The notes under the pieces: model-generated
Databases searched by the model: none
What the model saw: only the letters and a program-made list of their open reading frames with translations
What the model was told of the DNA's origin: nothing
Shown: positions 1 to 8,287 of the stretch, in pieces
Numbering within the stretch: position 1 is the first letter of the stretch
Layout of the letters: each line of letters begins with the position of its first letter
Assembly (NCBI RefSeq): GCF_014648635.1
Contig: NZ_BMRM01000002.1
Location: 124,001-188,000 of the forward strand
DNA length: 64,000 nucleotides
Direction of reading: 5' to 3'
From: Streptomyces cinerochromogenes
GTDB taxonomy: Bacteria; Actinomycetota; Actinomycetes; Streptomycetales; Streptomycetaceae
Made by a program: the position numbers and the translations under genes

Positions 1-1
1 G

Positions 2-103
2 ATCGTCCTGTACGAGCACACCGCGCGCCGGCGCGTCGACCCGCTCGCCGACCGGATCCGCCGCCAGGCCGAACTGGACGCCCGACGGGGAGCGGTGCGA
101 TGA
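2..103 (+). CDS. DUF485 membrane protein, C-terminal fragment
   Basis: The left edge of the window cuts this gene; only about 33 C-terminal residues remain, including YEHTARRRVDPLADRIR. A basic tail with a DPLA motif is typical of DUF485 proteins, small two-TM proteins encoded just upstream of acetate/solute:sodium symporters. Its TGA overlaps the ATG of the symporter (ATGA), so the two are translationally coupled. The DUF485 assignment rests on the short tail and on this context. Confidence 0.6.
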   Translation: MVLYEHTARRRVDPLADRIRRQAELDARRGAVR

Positions 104-1734
104 CCGGCGCCGCCGCCCCGGGGTTCACCGGCTTCAGCGACTCCGCGCAGACCATGTCCCTGGTCGCCTTCTCCACCGCCGCCACCGTCACCCTGCTGCT
201 GTGCGTGATGACCGGCCCCGACCGGGACGACCTGGACGAGTTCTACACCGGCTACGGCTCCCTGTCCCCGCTGCGCAACGGCCTCGCCATCGCCGGCGAC
301 TACATCTCCGCCGCCACCGTCCTCGGCACCGGCGGGGTGATCGCGCTGTGCGGCTACGACGGTGTGGTCCTCGCCCTCAGCACGGCGCTGTCGCTGATGC
401 TGCTGATGTTCCTGCTGGCCGAACCGCTGCGCAACGCCGGCCGGTTCACCATGGGCGATGCGCTCGCCCGCCGGCTGCCGGGCCGCTGCGTCCGCGTCAC
501 GGTGTGCGCGGTGACCATCGCCGCACTGCTGCCGCTGATGCTGGTCCAGCTCGCCGGAACCGGTCAGCTGATGGCCTTCATCCTCGGCTTCACGGGCGAG
601 TCCCTGAAGACCGGGTGCGTCGTCGGACTGGGCATCCTCATGATCGCCTACGCCGCGATCGGCGGCATGAAGGGCACCGCGCTCATCCAGATCGTGAAGA
701 TCGTGATGCTGATCGGCTCGGGCGTCATGGTCGCCCTCCTGGTCCTGCGCCGCTTCGACTGGGACCCGGGCGCCCTGTTCACCGCCGCCGCCCGGCAGAG
801 CGGCGCCGGACCCGCCTTCCTGCACTCCGGGCTCGAGTTCGGCACCACACCCGCCGGCCGCGTCGACATGATCGCCTCGGAGCTGACCGTCGTTCTCGGC
901 GGCGCCTGCCTGCCGCACATCACCATGCGCATGTACACCGCCTCCAGCGCCCGCCAGGTGCGCCGTTCGATGTCCTGGGCGGTGTCGCTGGTCGCCCTGT
1001 TCGTCCTCGTCATCACCGTGGTGGGGTTCGGTGCGACGGCCCTGCTCGGGCGCGGGGCGGTCTCGGCGGCCGACCCGCAGGGCAACACGGCCTACCTGCT
1101 GGGCTCGCGCGCGGTGTTCGGCACCGGGGTGACGACGGCGGAGACCTTCCTGTTCACCCTGGTCACCACCGCGATCTTCCTGACCCTGCTCGCCTCGGTG
1201 GCCGGGATGATCCTCGCCTGCGCCAACTCCCTCGCGCACGACGTGTTCGCGGCCCGGGTGCGGGAGATGCCGGCCCGCCGCGAGATGACCCTGGCCCGCG
1301 TCTCGGCGCTCGCCACAGGGGCGCCGACGATCCTGCTGGCCACCCTGGTCCAGCACCACAGCCTGCAGCCCCTGGTCACCCTCTCCTTCTGCCTCGGCGC
1401 CTCGGCCCTCGCCCCCGCCCTGGTCTACGGCCTCTTCTGGCGCCGCTACACCCGCAGCGGACTCCTGGCCACACTGATCGGGGGCTCGCTGACCGTGCTG
1501 CTGCTCATGCCGGGCACCAAGCTCGTCTCCGGCTCGCCCGTGTCGGCGTTCCCGCACGCCGACTTCAACTGGTTCCCGTTCACCACCACCGGGATCGTCT
1601 CCATCCCGGCCGGCTTCCTCTTCGGCTGGCTCGGCACGGTGCTCTCGGGCCGCGCGAAGGCGGAACAGCAACGGCACCAGTACGAGGCGGTGGAGGGGTG
1701 GATCCTGGCGGGGGCGGTACGGAAAGGGAGGTGA
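100..1734 (+). CDS. Sodium:solute symporter, acetate-permease (ActP) type
   Basis: 544-aa integral membrane protein of the sodium:solute symporter family. The N-terminal segment contains LDEFYTGYGSLSPLRNGLAI, close to the region ahead of TM2 in ActP-like cation/acetate symporters, and about 13 hydrophobic segments follow. A GDYISAATVLG stretch marks the conserved sodium-binding region. It is coupled by ATGA to a DUF485 gene, the usual pairing for monocarboxylate (acetate/pyruvate) uptake systems. The exact substrate cannot be read from sequence. The C-terminus ends in a short basic cytoplasmic tail. Confidence 0.85.
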   Translation: MTGAAAPGFTGFSDSAQTMSLVAFSTAATVTLLLCVMTGPDRDDLDEFYTGYGSLSPLRNGLAIAGDYISAATVLGTGGVIALCGYDGVVLALSTALSLMLLMFLLAEPLRNAGRFTMGDALARRLPGRCVRVTVCAVTIAALLPLMLVQLAGTGQLMAFILGFTGESLKTGCVVGLGILMIAYAAIGGMKGTALIQIVKIVMLIGSGVMVALLVLRRFDWDPGALFTAAARQSGAGPAFLHSGLEFGTTPAGRVDMIASELTVVLGGACLPHITMRMYTASSARQVRRSMSWAVSLVALFVLVITVVGFGATALLGRGAVSAADPQGNTAYLLGSRAVFGTGVTTAETFLFTLVTTAIFLTLLASVAGMILACANSLAHDVFAARVREMPARREMTLARVSALATGAPTILLATLVQHHSLQPLVTLSFCLGASALAPALVYGLFWRRYTRSGLLATLIGGSLTVLLLMPGTKLVSGSPVSAFPHADFNWFPFTTTGIVSIPAGFLFGWLGTVLSGRAKAEQQRHQYEAVEGWILAGAVRKGR

Positions 1735-1793
1735 CGGTGGGGCCCGGCGGGGCGGCGGTACGGAAGGAGAAACGACGCCGGGGCCGGCCCGCG

Positions 1794-2681
1794 CTACTCC
1801 AGGGCCGCCCGGCCGGTCAGGGTGATGAGGCTGTCGCGCACGGAATCCATGTGCGCCTGCATGTCGTCCCAGACCTCGCCGTGCTCACGCAGCACCCGCT
1901 CCGTCTCCCGGGCGATGCGCTCCTCGTGCAGGCGCGCGTCGGCGACGATCTCGGCGGCACGCGCGCGTGCCTCCTCCTGGGAGCGGCGCGCGGACGCCTC
2001 GGCCTCCGCGAGGGCCTGTTCCGCCTCGGCCAGGTCGGCCTCGGCCCGCCTGATCCGTTCGCCGTACCGGGCGTCCAGCGCGGCCGTCCGCTCGGCGTCC
2101 GCGCGTTCGGCCTCGGCCCACTGCTCGGCGTGCTCCCGGGCCTGTTCGGCGAGCACGCCGCTGGCGCGTTCCCGCGCCTCCCGCAGCACCGCGAGTGTCT
2201 CGGCACGCCCGGCCTTCACCTCGCGCCGGGCGCCGACACGGATGGCGTCGGCCTCGGCCTGCGCCGCCAGGAGCATCCTGCGGGCGTGTTCGTCGGCCTC
2301 CGCGCAGAGCGCGTCCGCGGCCGCTTGCGTCTCCCGGCGCAGCCGCCCGGCCCGCACCTCGGCCCGCTCGACCTCCTCCTGACCCTCGCGCCGGGTACGT
2401 TCCGGCAGGTCCGCCGCCTCCTCCAGCGCCAGCCGGTACAGGCGCCGCGCGCGGTCCCCGAGCGTCTCGTACGTCTGCGGCGCGAGCTGGGCGACGTCCT
2501 CGCGCAACAGCGCCAGCTCCGCCTCCATGTCCTTGGCGAGCACGGTCAGCCGGGCGGCGCGCTCCCAGGCGGCATCCCGGTCGTCGGACAGCGCCTCCAG
2601 AAACGCCTCGACCTGGTCGGGGCGGTAGCCGCGCCCTCGGACGGTCACGAAGTCGTGCGTCGGCATCGATGCGCTGCTCAC
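1794..2681 (-). CDS. Coiled-coil protein, Scy/DivIVA-like ('cellulose-binding protein' type)
   Basis: About 295 aa from the GTG at 2681; an alternative ATG lies at 2666, and the preferred GTG has a purine-rich GAGAGG upstream. The N-terminus carries VRGRGYRPDQVEAFLEAL, the short membrane/pole-association module of DivIVA and of the Streptomyces Scy polarity scaffold. The rest is nearly continuous alpha-helical coiled coil (Ala/Glu/Arg-rich heptads, residues about 40-290). Proteins of this type are often annotated 'cellulose-binding protein' after AbpS of S. reticuli, but family knowledge suggests a cytoskeletal role at tips or septa. It has no catalytic domain. It stands alone, downstream of the SUKH gene pair but separated from it by a strong hairpin. 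Confidence 0.75.
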   Translation of the reverse strand: MSSASMPTHDFVTVRGRGYRPDQVEAFLEALSDDRDAAWERAARLTVLAKDMEAELALLREDVAQLAPQTYETLGDRARRLYRLALEEAADLPERTRREGQEEVERAEVRAGRLRRETQAAADALCAEADEHARRMLLAAQAEADAIRVGARREVKAGRAETLAVLREARERASGVLAEQAREHAEQWAEAERADAERTAALDARYGERIRRAEADLAEAEQALAEAEASARRSQEEARARAAEIVADARLHEERIARETERVLREHGEVWDDMQAHMDSVRDSLITLTGRAALE

Positions 2682-2818
2682 CCTGGGGACCCCTCTCCAT
2701 CGGGCCAAACGAAGGACATACACGACATAATGATTTCGCGCATATCTTGATGGATCGGACGTGGGCGGTCATAACGCGACACTCCGCAGGAACGTCACGG
2801 CCTCCCCGGAAACACGTC

Positions 2819-2848
2819 GGGCCCTTCACGCACACGCGTGAAGGGCCC
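2819..2848 (-). terminator. Hairpin terminator of the WHH/SUKH-4 gene pair
   Basis: A perfect 13-bp inverted repeat (GGGCCCTTCACGC with its complement) with a 4-nt loop. It lies 37 nt beyond the stop codon of the leftward SUKH-4 gene and upstream of the coiled-coil gene, so it separates the two transcripts. There is no T-tract, as is usual for Streptomyces terminators. Confidence 0.7.
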
Positions 2849-2884
2849 GAGCGCGCTCCAGCGAGCGCGCCGCGGCGGACAGGA

Positions 2885-5800
2885 CTACAGCAGCCCGTCC
2901 CACATCTGCTCCAGCAGCACCGACCACCAGCTCTCCGGCGAACCGAGCGCCGCCGGGTCGAGGGCGGCCAGCTGCGCCTGGAAGTCGACGGTCCAGCGGC
3001 CCGCCTGCTCCTGGTTCAGCCCGTACCGCAGGCGCCACATCCGGCCCAGCAGCGCCAGGCACCGCGCGAACTCCGGCAGGCCGGTGTTCACGAACTGCGG
3101 CGGCACCGGCGCACCGCCGGGCCCCGCCTCCACCGGAACGGCCACGATGTTCGCCGTCCCGTACTGCACACAGATCGCCTTGCCGAAGTCCGTGCCCATG
3201 ACGAGGTACGACCCCGCGTCCGCCGCAGGCTGCACCCCGCGCTCCGCCGCCAGCTCCGCCAGCGTCGGCACCGGGCGGCCCGGCTGCGCCTGCGCCCAGA
3301 AGAACGGGCCCATGTCCAGCGGCAGCCCCGCCACGACCAGGGTGTGCGCCACGACCGGCGGCACCCCCTGCCGGGACACCGCCTGCTGGTCGAACCGGAA
3401 GATCCCCGGCCCGAACGCCGCGGCCAGCTCGTGCGCGATGCCCTCCGGCGGGACCGGCGGCGCCGCCTGCACCGGCGGCAGCGGCGCCCGCACCGGCGCC
3501 GGCCGCGCGGGACCGTCCGCCACCTGGTGCAGCTCACCCTGGTGCGCCAGCAACTGCTGCATGCCCTGCTGCCGGCTCGCGTGGTCCGTGCCGTACGGCG
3601 CGATGCTCGTGATCCGCGCCTGCGGCCACTGCTCGCGGATCATCCGCGCGCAGTAGGCACCCGGCAACGCGCACGACTCCAGCTCCGTGTGCAGCTCCAG
3701 CACCTGGTCCGGCGGCACGTTCATGGCCCGCAGCTCGTGGAAGATCTGCCACTCCGGGTGCGGCGTGCCCGGCGCCGAACGCCGGATCAGCTGCTGCTCG
3801 GAGCCGTCCTGCGCGCGGTAGCGCAACACGGCCTGGTAACCGGGCCCGACCGTCGGCTGCCCCTGCTGCGGATACCCGTACGCCGGTCCCTGCCCGGGCA
3901 CCGGCCCACCTGCCGGCGGCGGCATCGCACCGGGCGGCATCGGGGCCGGGATGCCGGGGGCACCGGGAGCACCGGGCGCCCCCGGGGGCATACCAGGGGC
4001 GCCCGGCATCCCGAGCGCGCCGGGCGCGGGCGGTGGCGGGGGCGGGGGCGCGCCGGGACCGCCGACCGGCGGAGCGGCCAGCACGGTCTCGGCGTGGTGA
4101 ACGGCACCGCGGCCTCCGCCGGGGGCGGCGGGGGGCTGCGGCGCGCCGGGGGCACCGGGGGCGCCGGGGGCACCGGGCGGGGCCGGGGGCTGCGGTGCGC
4201 CCGGGACCGGGGGCATGCCCGGGGCCGCGGGAGCGCCGGGCGGAGTCGGCATACCAGGGGCGCCCGGCGCACCAGGCGCACCCGGAACCTGCGGCGCACC
4301 CGGTGCCTGCGGTCCGCCCAGCTGGCTCGGGTCGGCCAGCACCGTGGCCGCGTGGTGGACGTTGCCCGGAGGCGCGGCAGGCGGCTGAGGGGCGCCCGGA
4401 GCACCCGGCGCGCCCGGCGCCTGCGCTCCCTCCGCGCTCCCCGGACCGGCCGGCGCACCCGCACCGCCCGGCCCCTCGGACCCCTCAGGCCCGAGCGCCG
4501 ACATGAGCTGCGTCGGCACGTACCCGCCCGCGGGCGCACCCGGCGCGGGCGGCGGCGTCGCACTCCCCGGACGCGCACCCGGCGCACCCGGCGCCCCCGG
4601 CGGAGGAGGCGGCGCACCCACCCCACCGCGCGCCTTCTTCGGCGGCGGCGCCGCCTTGCTCGTCGCGGCGTCCGCGATGTCCCCGGCGTTCGGCGCGAGC
4701 CGACGCCCGGGCGCACCCGGACCCGCGGCAGGCGGCGGCACGTCCGGCACACCGCCAGGCCCCTGCGGATAGCCGTACGACGGTGCACCCGGCGGAGGCG
4801 GCGGCACGCTGCCCTGCGGAGCACCGTGCGGCGGAGGGTACGGCGACGCACTGCCCTGCGCGGCACCGTGCGGCGGAGGGTACGGCGGCACGCCCTGCGC
4901 AGGGGTGCCCGGCGCCACCGGCGCCTGCGGATAGCCGTACGGGGGCGTACCCGGCACCGGCGGGGGCGTGCCGCCCTGGCCGGCACCCTGCTCGCCCGGC
5001 AGGTCGAGCGCCGGCACGACCGCCGTCGGGGGCAGTTGGCTGCCGCCCGACATCAACGCCGTCGGCGCGTCCGGCGCCACCGCCGGCGGACGCGGCGCCG
5101 CGTCGTCCACGTCGCTCAGCGGCGGCGCGAACACCGTCGCGGGCAGAGGCACGGAACGGTCCTCGTCGCCGCCGTCCGCGTTCGTGTCCGTACCGGCCCA
5201 GGGCGTCGCCCCCGCGGGCACGTCCGCCGGAGCGGCCACCGCACCCGACGGACCGGCCTGCGTCTGCGCGATCCCGCCTCCACCGGAAGCGGGGGAAGCC
5301 GCACCGGGACCCGGCCCCCCGTCAGAAGCCGAAGCCGCGGCACTCGACGCCGTCCCCGAATCCGAAGCCGCCGCACCCGGACCCGGAGCCGCCGGGGCCA
5401 CCGCCCCCGAAGCACCCGGAACCGGAGCCGTCGTACCCGAGGCACCCGCCCCCGAAGCCGCAGCCGCAGCGCCCGGAGCCGAGGCCCCCGCACCCGAGTC
5501 CGCCCCCGCGCTCCCCGGCCGCCGCTCCCCGACCCCCAGCTTGTCCGCCGCCTCCTGCAACCACTCCGGCGGAGTCAGCAGGAACGACGTCTGGTTCAGG
5601 TCCACGCGAGCCGCCGCCGGCGCCGGAACCGCCTCCTGCGGCTCCTCCGCACGGCCGTACTCCTCCTCGTACCGGCGGATCACCTCACCCACCGGCAGCG
5701 CGGGCCACAGCGTCGCCTCCCCGCTGTCCCGGGCGATGACCAGCCGCTGACCACCCGCGTCCGAACGCGGCCCCTCAGCCCGGTCCTCCCCCCACACCAC

Positions 5801-5908
5801 GAACCCCAGCTCGAACTCCCGCACCCGCACCTCACGATGCTGGTACACGGGCACATCGCCGTTGATCCACTCCTCGGCGCGCTCCTGCGCCTGCGCGTAC
5901 GTCACCAT
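2885..5908 (-). CDS. YrhB (Imm35-like) - Pro/Gly/Ala linker - deaminase-like - SUKH-4 protein
   Basis: About 1007 aa starting at MVTYAQAQERAEEWING; the ATG at 5908 has a GGGGGAG ribosome site, and the longer reading overlaps the upstream gene. Residues 1-105 resemble the YrhB/Imm35 immunity fold (VREFELGFVVW). Residues about 130-670 are a Pro/Gly/Ala linker with collagen-like GAP triplets. Residues about 690-790 look like a nucleic-acid/nucleotide deaminase: H740-T-E742, then C746 and PGAYC ending at C753, matching HxE plus paired-cysteine zinc ligands. Residues about 815-1007 match SUKH-4 immunity proteins (ICVQYGTANIVAVPVE, WWSVLLEQMW). It begins 7 nt after the WHH-SUKH gene. There is no signal peptide or secretion domain. 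The deaminase call rests on motif only, and the protein may be catalytically dead. Confidence 0.75.
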   Translation of the reverse strand: MVTYAQAQERAEEWINGDVPVYQHREVRVREFELGFVVWGEDRAEGPRSDAGGQRLVIARDSGEATLWPALPVGEVIRRYEEEYGRAEEPQEAVPAPAAARVDLNQTSFLLTPPEWLQEAADKLGVGERRPGSAGADSGAGASAPGAAAAASGAGASGTTAPVPGASGAVAPAAPGPGAAASDSGTASSAAASASDGGPGPGAASPASGGGGIAQTQAGPSGAVAAPADVPAGATPWAGTDTNADGGDEDRSVPLPATVFAPPLSDVDDAAPRPPAVAPDAPTALMSGGSQLPPTAVVPALDLPGEQGAGQGGTPPPVPGTPPYGYPQAPVAPGTPAQGVPPYPPPHGAAQGSASPYPPPHGAPQGSVPPPPPGAPSYGYPQGPGGVPDVPPPAAGPGAPGRRLAPNAGDIADAATSKAAPPPKKARGGVGAPPPPPGAPGAPGARPGSATPPPAPGAPAGGYVPTQLMSALGPEGSEGPGGAGAPAGPGSAEGAQAPGAPGAPGAPQPPAAPPGNVHHAATVLADPSQLGGPQAPGAPQVPGAPGAPGAPGMPTPPGAPAAPGMPPVPGAPQPPAPPGAPGAPGAPGAPQPPAAPGGGRGAVHHAETVLAAPPVGGPGAPPPPPPPAPGALGMPGAPGMPPGAPGAPGAPGIPAPMPPGAMPPPAGGPVPGQGPAYGYPQQGQPTVGPGYQAVLRYRAQDGSEQQLIRRSAPGTPHPEWQIFHELRAMNVPPDQVLELHTELESCALPGAYCARMIREQWPQARITSIAPYGTDHASRQQGMQQLLAHQGELHQVADGPARPAPVRAPLPPVQAAPPVPPEGIAHELAAAFGPGIFRFDQQAVSRQGVPPVVAHTLVVAGLPLDMGPFFWAQAQPGRPVPTLAELAAERGVQPAADAGSYLVMGTDFGKAICVQYGTANIVAVPVEAGPGGAPVPPQFVNTGLPEFARCLALLGRMWRLRYGLNQEQAGRWTVDFQAQLAALDPAALGSPESWWSVLLEQMWDGLL
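3880..5030 (-). repeat. Collagen-like GAP/PPG low-complexity linker with T-x-L/V-M/V motifs
   Basis: Within the SUKH-4 protein, this segment encodes tracts of GAPGAPGAP, PPAAP and YGYPQ with degenerate 9-bp periodicity. Embedded in the disordered sequence are recurring short motifs: PTALMSGG, PTQLMSAL, PPTAVVPAL and HHAATVLAD/HHAETVLAA. The spacing suggests a flexible tether with linear interaction or phosphorylation motifs; the last point is inference. Confidence 0.7.
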
Positions 5909-5915
5909 CGCCAGC

Positions 5916-6956
5916 TCACTCCCCCACCGAACCGGAAGACGCCGAACCGGAAGACACCGGGACGACCCGCGCGAAACCACCGTCCACCATCAGACGCGCC
6001 ACCGTGTCCAACTCCGGCGGACTACCGGCCAGCCGCGACAGGAACACATCGAAGTCGTCACCGCACGGCAGCAGCAGACGCTCCACCCGCTCCGCCGGCG
6101 ACCACGACGGATCCACGTCCCGCACATCGTCGTACGCGCAGAACCACACCGAACCCAACCGCTCGCCCTTCACCTTCACCGCGAGCAGCCCACCCTGCAC
6201 GAAGGCAACCCCCAGGTAATCCTTCGTCAGATGGTCACGCAGACACTTGTTCACATACACCAGGTCGTTGACCGCGGCCTCGTCCCGCACCGTGAAGAAC
6301 GGCTGGTCCACCAGCAGACCCAGCCCGGCGTCCAACGCCGTACCCACCGGCGCACACCCACCCGCCGCCTTCAGGAACGAACGGTACGCACCCGGCAACC
6401 GGTACCCCAGGTCCTCCTCGACCCCCTGCACCTGCGCCTCCGACACCGCCACACCCGACTTCGGCAGCCCGAAATGCGCCGGCCGCGACTCCTGCAACGG
6501 CCGCGTCCCCCGCTTGCCATGGTCCACCGGAGCCGTCGCCACACCACCGTGATGCCGCAGCAACGCCTTCACCTCGACCGGAACCAACTCCAGCCGCCGC
6601 GTACCCACCACGTGATGCCACGTCCAGCCGTGCGGCGTCGCCACATCCGGCACCGTGTCCCACAACTCGTGCCCCGCCGACGCCAACGCCGCGTTCGCCG
6701 ACACGTAGTCCGTCAGCCGCAACTCGTCGACACCGAAACCCTCCGGCGGCTCCGCGATCTCCACCGCCACACGCGCGTACGGCGAGAAATCCGGATAACC
6801 CCGCTCATCGACCCGTACCCCTCTCGGGTGACGTGCCGCCCGGACCGGATCCGGAAAGTGCACGACCTGCCCGGCATAGGCCGCGTTAGGCGGCGCGGCC
6901 TCTCCCCCAGCGTGGCCGCTGGGCGGTGCCCCCAGCCCGAGCCGACCTGTCGTCAT
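5916..6956 (-). CDS. WHH-type HNH nuclease domain fused to SUKH (SMI1/KNR4) domain
   Basis: 346 aa from the ATG at 6956 (AGGGGG ribosome site). Residues about 50-165 resemble the WHH clade of HNH/EndoVII nuclease toxins: YPDFSPYA at 54-61, GWTWHHV at 110-116, LELVPVEV near 122-129 and RHHGG at 134-138. The paired histidines and the LVP-x-HHGG block are the characteristic metal/catalytic residues. Residues about 170-310 match SMI1/KNR4 (SUKH) proteins: EDLGYRLPGAYRSFLKAAGG, then VYVNKCLRDHL and VWFCAYDD. In known polymorphic-toxin loci these two domains are a toxin and its antidote on separate proteins; here they form one chain with no export signal. It is first in a leftward pair with the YrhB/deaminase/SUKH-4 gene. 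Confidence 0.8.
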   Translation of the reverse strand: MTTGRLGLGAPPSGHAGGEAAPPNAAYAGQVVHFPDPVRAARHPRGVRVDERGYPDFSPYARVAVEIAEPPEGFGVDELRLTDYVSANAALASAGHELWDTVPDVATPHGWTWHHVVGTRRLELVPVEVKALLRHHGGVATAPVDHGKRGTRPLQESRPAHFGLPKSGVAVSEAQVQGVEEDLGYRLPGAYRSFLKAAGGCAPVGTALDAGLGLLVDQPFFTVRDEAAVNDLVYVNKCLRDHLTKDYLGVAFVQGGLLAVKVKGERLGSVWFCAYDDVRDVDPSWSPAERVERLLLPCGDDFDVFLSRLAGSPPELDTVARLMVDGGFARVVPVSSGSASSGSVGE

Positions 6957-7218
6957 GGCGGTTGCCCCCTGCGGCGTTGTCCTGGGCCTGAACGGCGGTG
7001 TCGATCGCGGATGGCGACAGCCTATGCGGTACACGCACCCCGGTCACCGGCCCACCACCACCCCGCCCGCTCCCCACCACCACCCCCGTGACCAGCCGTC
7101 ACCCCACCGTCACAGCACGCCCCGAACGGGCGTGTCGCACCGCCCCAGCTTCCGCACCAGCCACGGCATTTGGCACCCTGTGTCCGTCGGGGGGACGCCC
7201 GGGGAGGGAAGAACGATC

Positions 7219-7734
7219 ATGAACGCCTTGCAGACCGGAGGTACCGACGTGCGGGCCGGCGACCCTCGCATCAACTGGAGCGGCACCGACACACCCCCCA
7301 CCCCCGCCCTCCGCCACCGCCGCGACGGCATCCTGCCCACCATCGCCGCCGCCCTCTCCGTCCGCGGCGCCACCCTCACCGGCACCGCCGCCCGCAGCGA
7401 CCAGCCCCCCGCCCTGCACCCCCTCGTCCAGGACTTCCTCGACACCCTCACCAGCGCCCAACGCGACCGCTTCACCGGCCGCTGCGCCGAGACCATCCTC
7501 ATCTCCCGGCACATCGCCACCGCCGACGCCGCCCGCAGCAAACGCGCCGCCCGCAGACCCATGACCAACGGCGAAGCCCGCAGAGCCCTCAAACACGCCA
7601 AACTCACCGCCCGCCGCATACGCGAGGACGGCGACCCCCTCCACGGCAGCTTCGCCACCCCCTGCCGCGCCTGCACCGCCCTCAGCGCCCACTTCGGCGT
7701 CCGCATCGTCGACCCCACCGCACCCGACGCCTGA
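7219..7734 (+). CDS. YwqJ-like nucleic-acid deaminase domain protein
   Basis: 171 aa; the ATG at 7219 is chosen because GGGAGGGAAG precedes it, and the in-frame upstream sequence is poor coding. The C-terminal half fits the YwqJ-related deaminase family: GRCAETILIS (C89-A90-E91, the [HC]xE zinc/proton-shuttle site) and FATPCRACTALSAHFGV (P148-C149-x-x-C152). The N-terminal 60 residues are a non-conserved leader without signal peptide, WXG or other secretion module. The following SUKH-3 gene starts 46 nt downstream, a typical toxin-immunity order. It is divergent from the WHH-SUKH gene across 262 bp. Function is inferred from the motif. Confidence 0.75.
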   Translation: MNALQTGGTDVRAGDPRINWSGTDTPPTPALRHRRDGILPTIAAALSVRGATLTGTAARSDQPPALHPLVQDFLDTLTSAQRDRFTGRCAETILISRHIATADAARSKRAARRPMTNGEARRALKHAKLTARRIREDGDPLHGSFATPCRACTALSAHFGVRIVDPTAPDA

Positions 7735-7780
7735 CCCCCCACCCCCGTACCACCCCGCCGGCACGACGATCGAAGGGCAG

Positions 7781-8272
7781 ATGCACCCCGACCGCACCAC
7801 CACCCGCTTCCCCGTACCCGTCGACGCCGCCCTGCGCGCCGCCGGCTGGCAACCCGGACGCTGGGACATAAAACAGGCGGAGATCTGGGCCGACACCCTC
7901 CGCGCCCACACCTCACCCGCCGGACACCGGCACACCGTCTTCCCCGCCGCCGTCGAAGCCTGGGCCGAATTCGGCGGCCTCACCATCACCCCCGGCGGAC
8001 CCGGCCGGCAGATCGCCCCCGCCACCCTCCACCTCGACCCCCTGCACGGCCTCCACCTCGCCCGCACCCTCGGCGACCTCGGCCGCGCCCTCGGCACCGA
8101 ACTCTGCCCCCTCGGCGAGGAGACCGACACCGCCGCCCTCCTCGCCCTCGACGCCGAAGGCCGCGCCTACACCATCGACCACACCGGCGACTGGTACCTC
8201 GGCCCCGACATCGACCACGCCCTCGCCGCCCTGATCACCGGCATCCCCCCCGTACGCCTCACCGCGGGCTGA
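7781..8272 (+). CDS. SUKH-3 family immunity-type protein
   Basis: 163 aa, ATG at 7781 with a GAAGGGCAG ribosome site. It shows the SUKH-3 pattern: LRAAGWQPGRWD near residues 18-29, FPAAVEAWAEFGGLTI at about 53-68, LHLDPLHG, then a WYLGPDIDHALAALI C-terminus. SUKH domains bind and neutralise nuclease and deaminase toxins. Placed directly after the YwqJ-like deaminase, this is its probable partner. The gene is very C-rich on the coding strand. It ends 16 nt before the convergent histidine kinase gene. Confidence 0.8.
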   Translation: MHPDRTTTRFPVPVDAALRAAGWQPGRWDIKQAEIWADTLRAHTSPAGHRHTVFPAAVEAWAEFGGLTITPGGPGRQIAPATLHLDPLHGLHLARTLGDLGRALGTELCPLGEETDTAALLALDAEGRAYTIDHTGDWYLGPDIDHALAALITGIPPVRLTAG

Positions 8273-8287
8273 CCCCCACCAGGACAG

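Noticed and set aside
3880..5030. Possible CRISPR-like repeat array
   Set aside because: Repeats are degenerate, in frame and encode Gly-Ala-Pro triplets; no constant repeat/unique spacer pattern.
2195..6271. Very long plus-strand open frame opposite the coiled-coil and SUKH-4 genes
   Set aside because: Arg/Pro-rich translation without any domain; it mirrors the GC-rich third positions of the real minus-strand genes.
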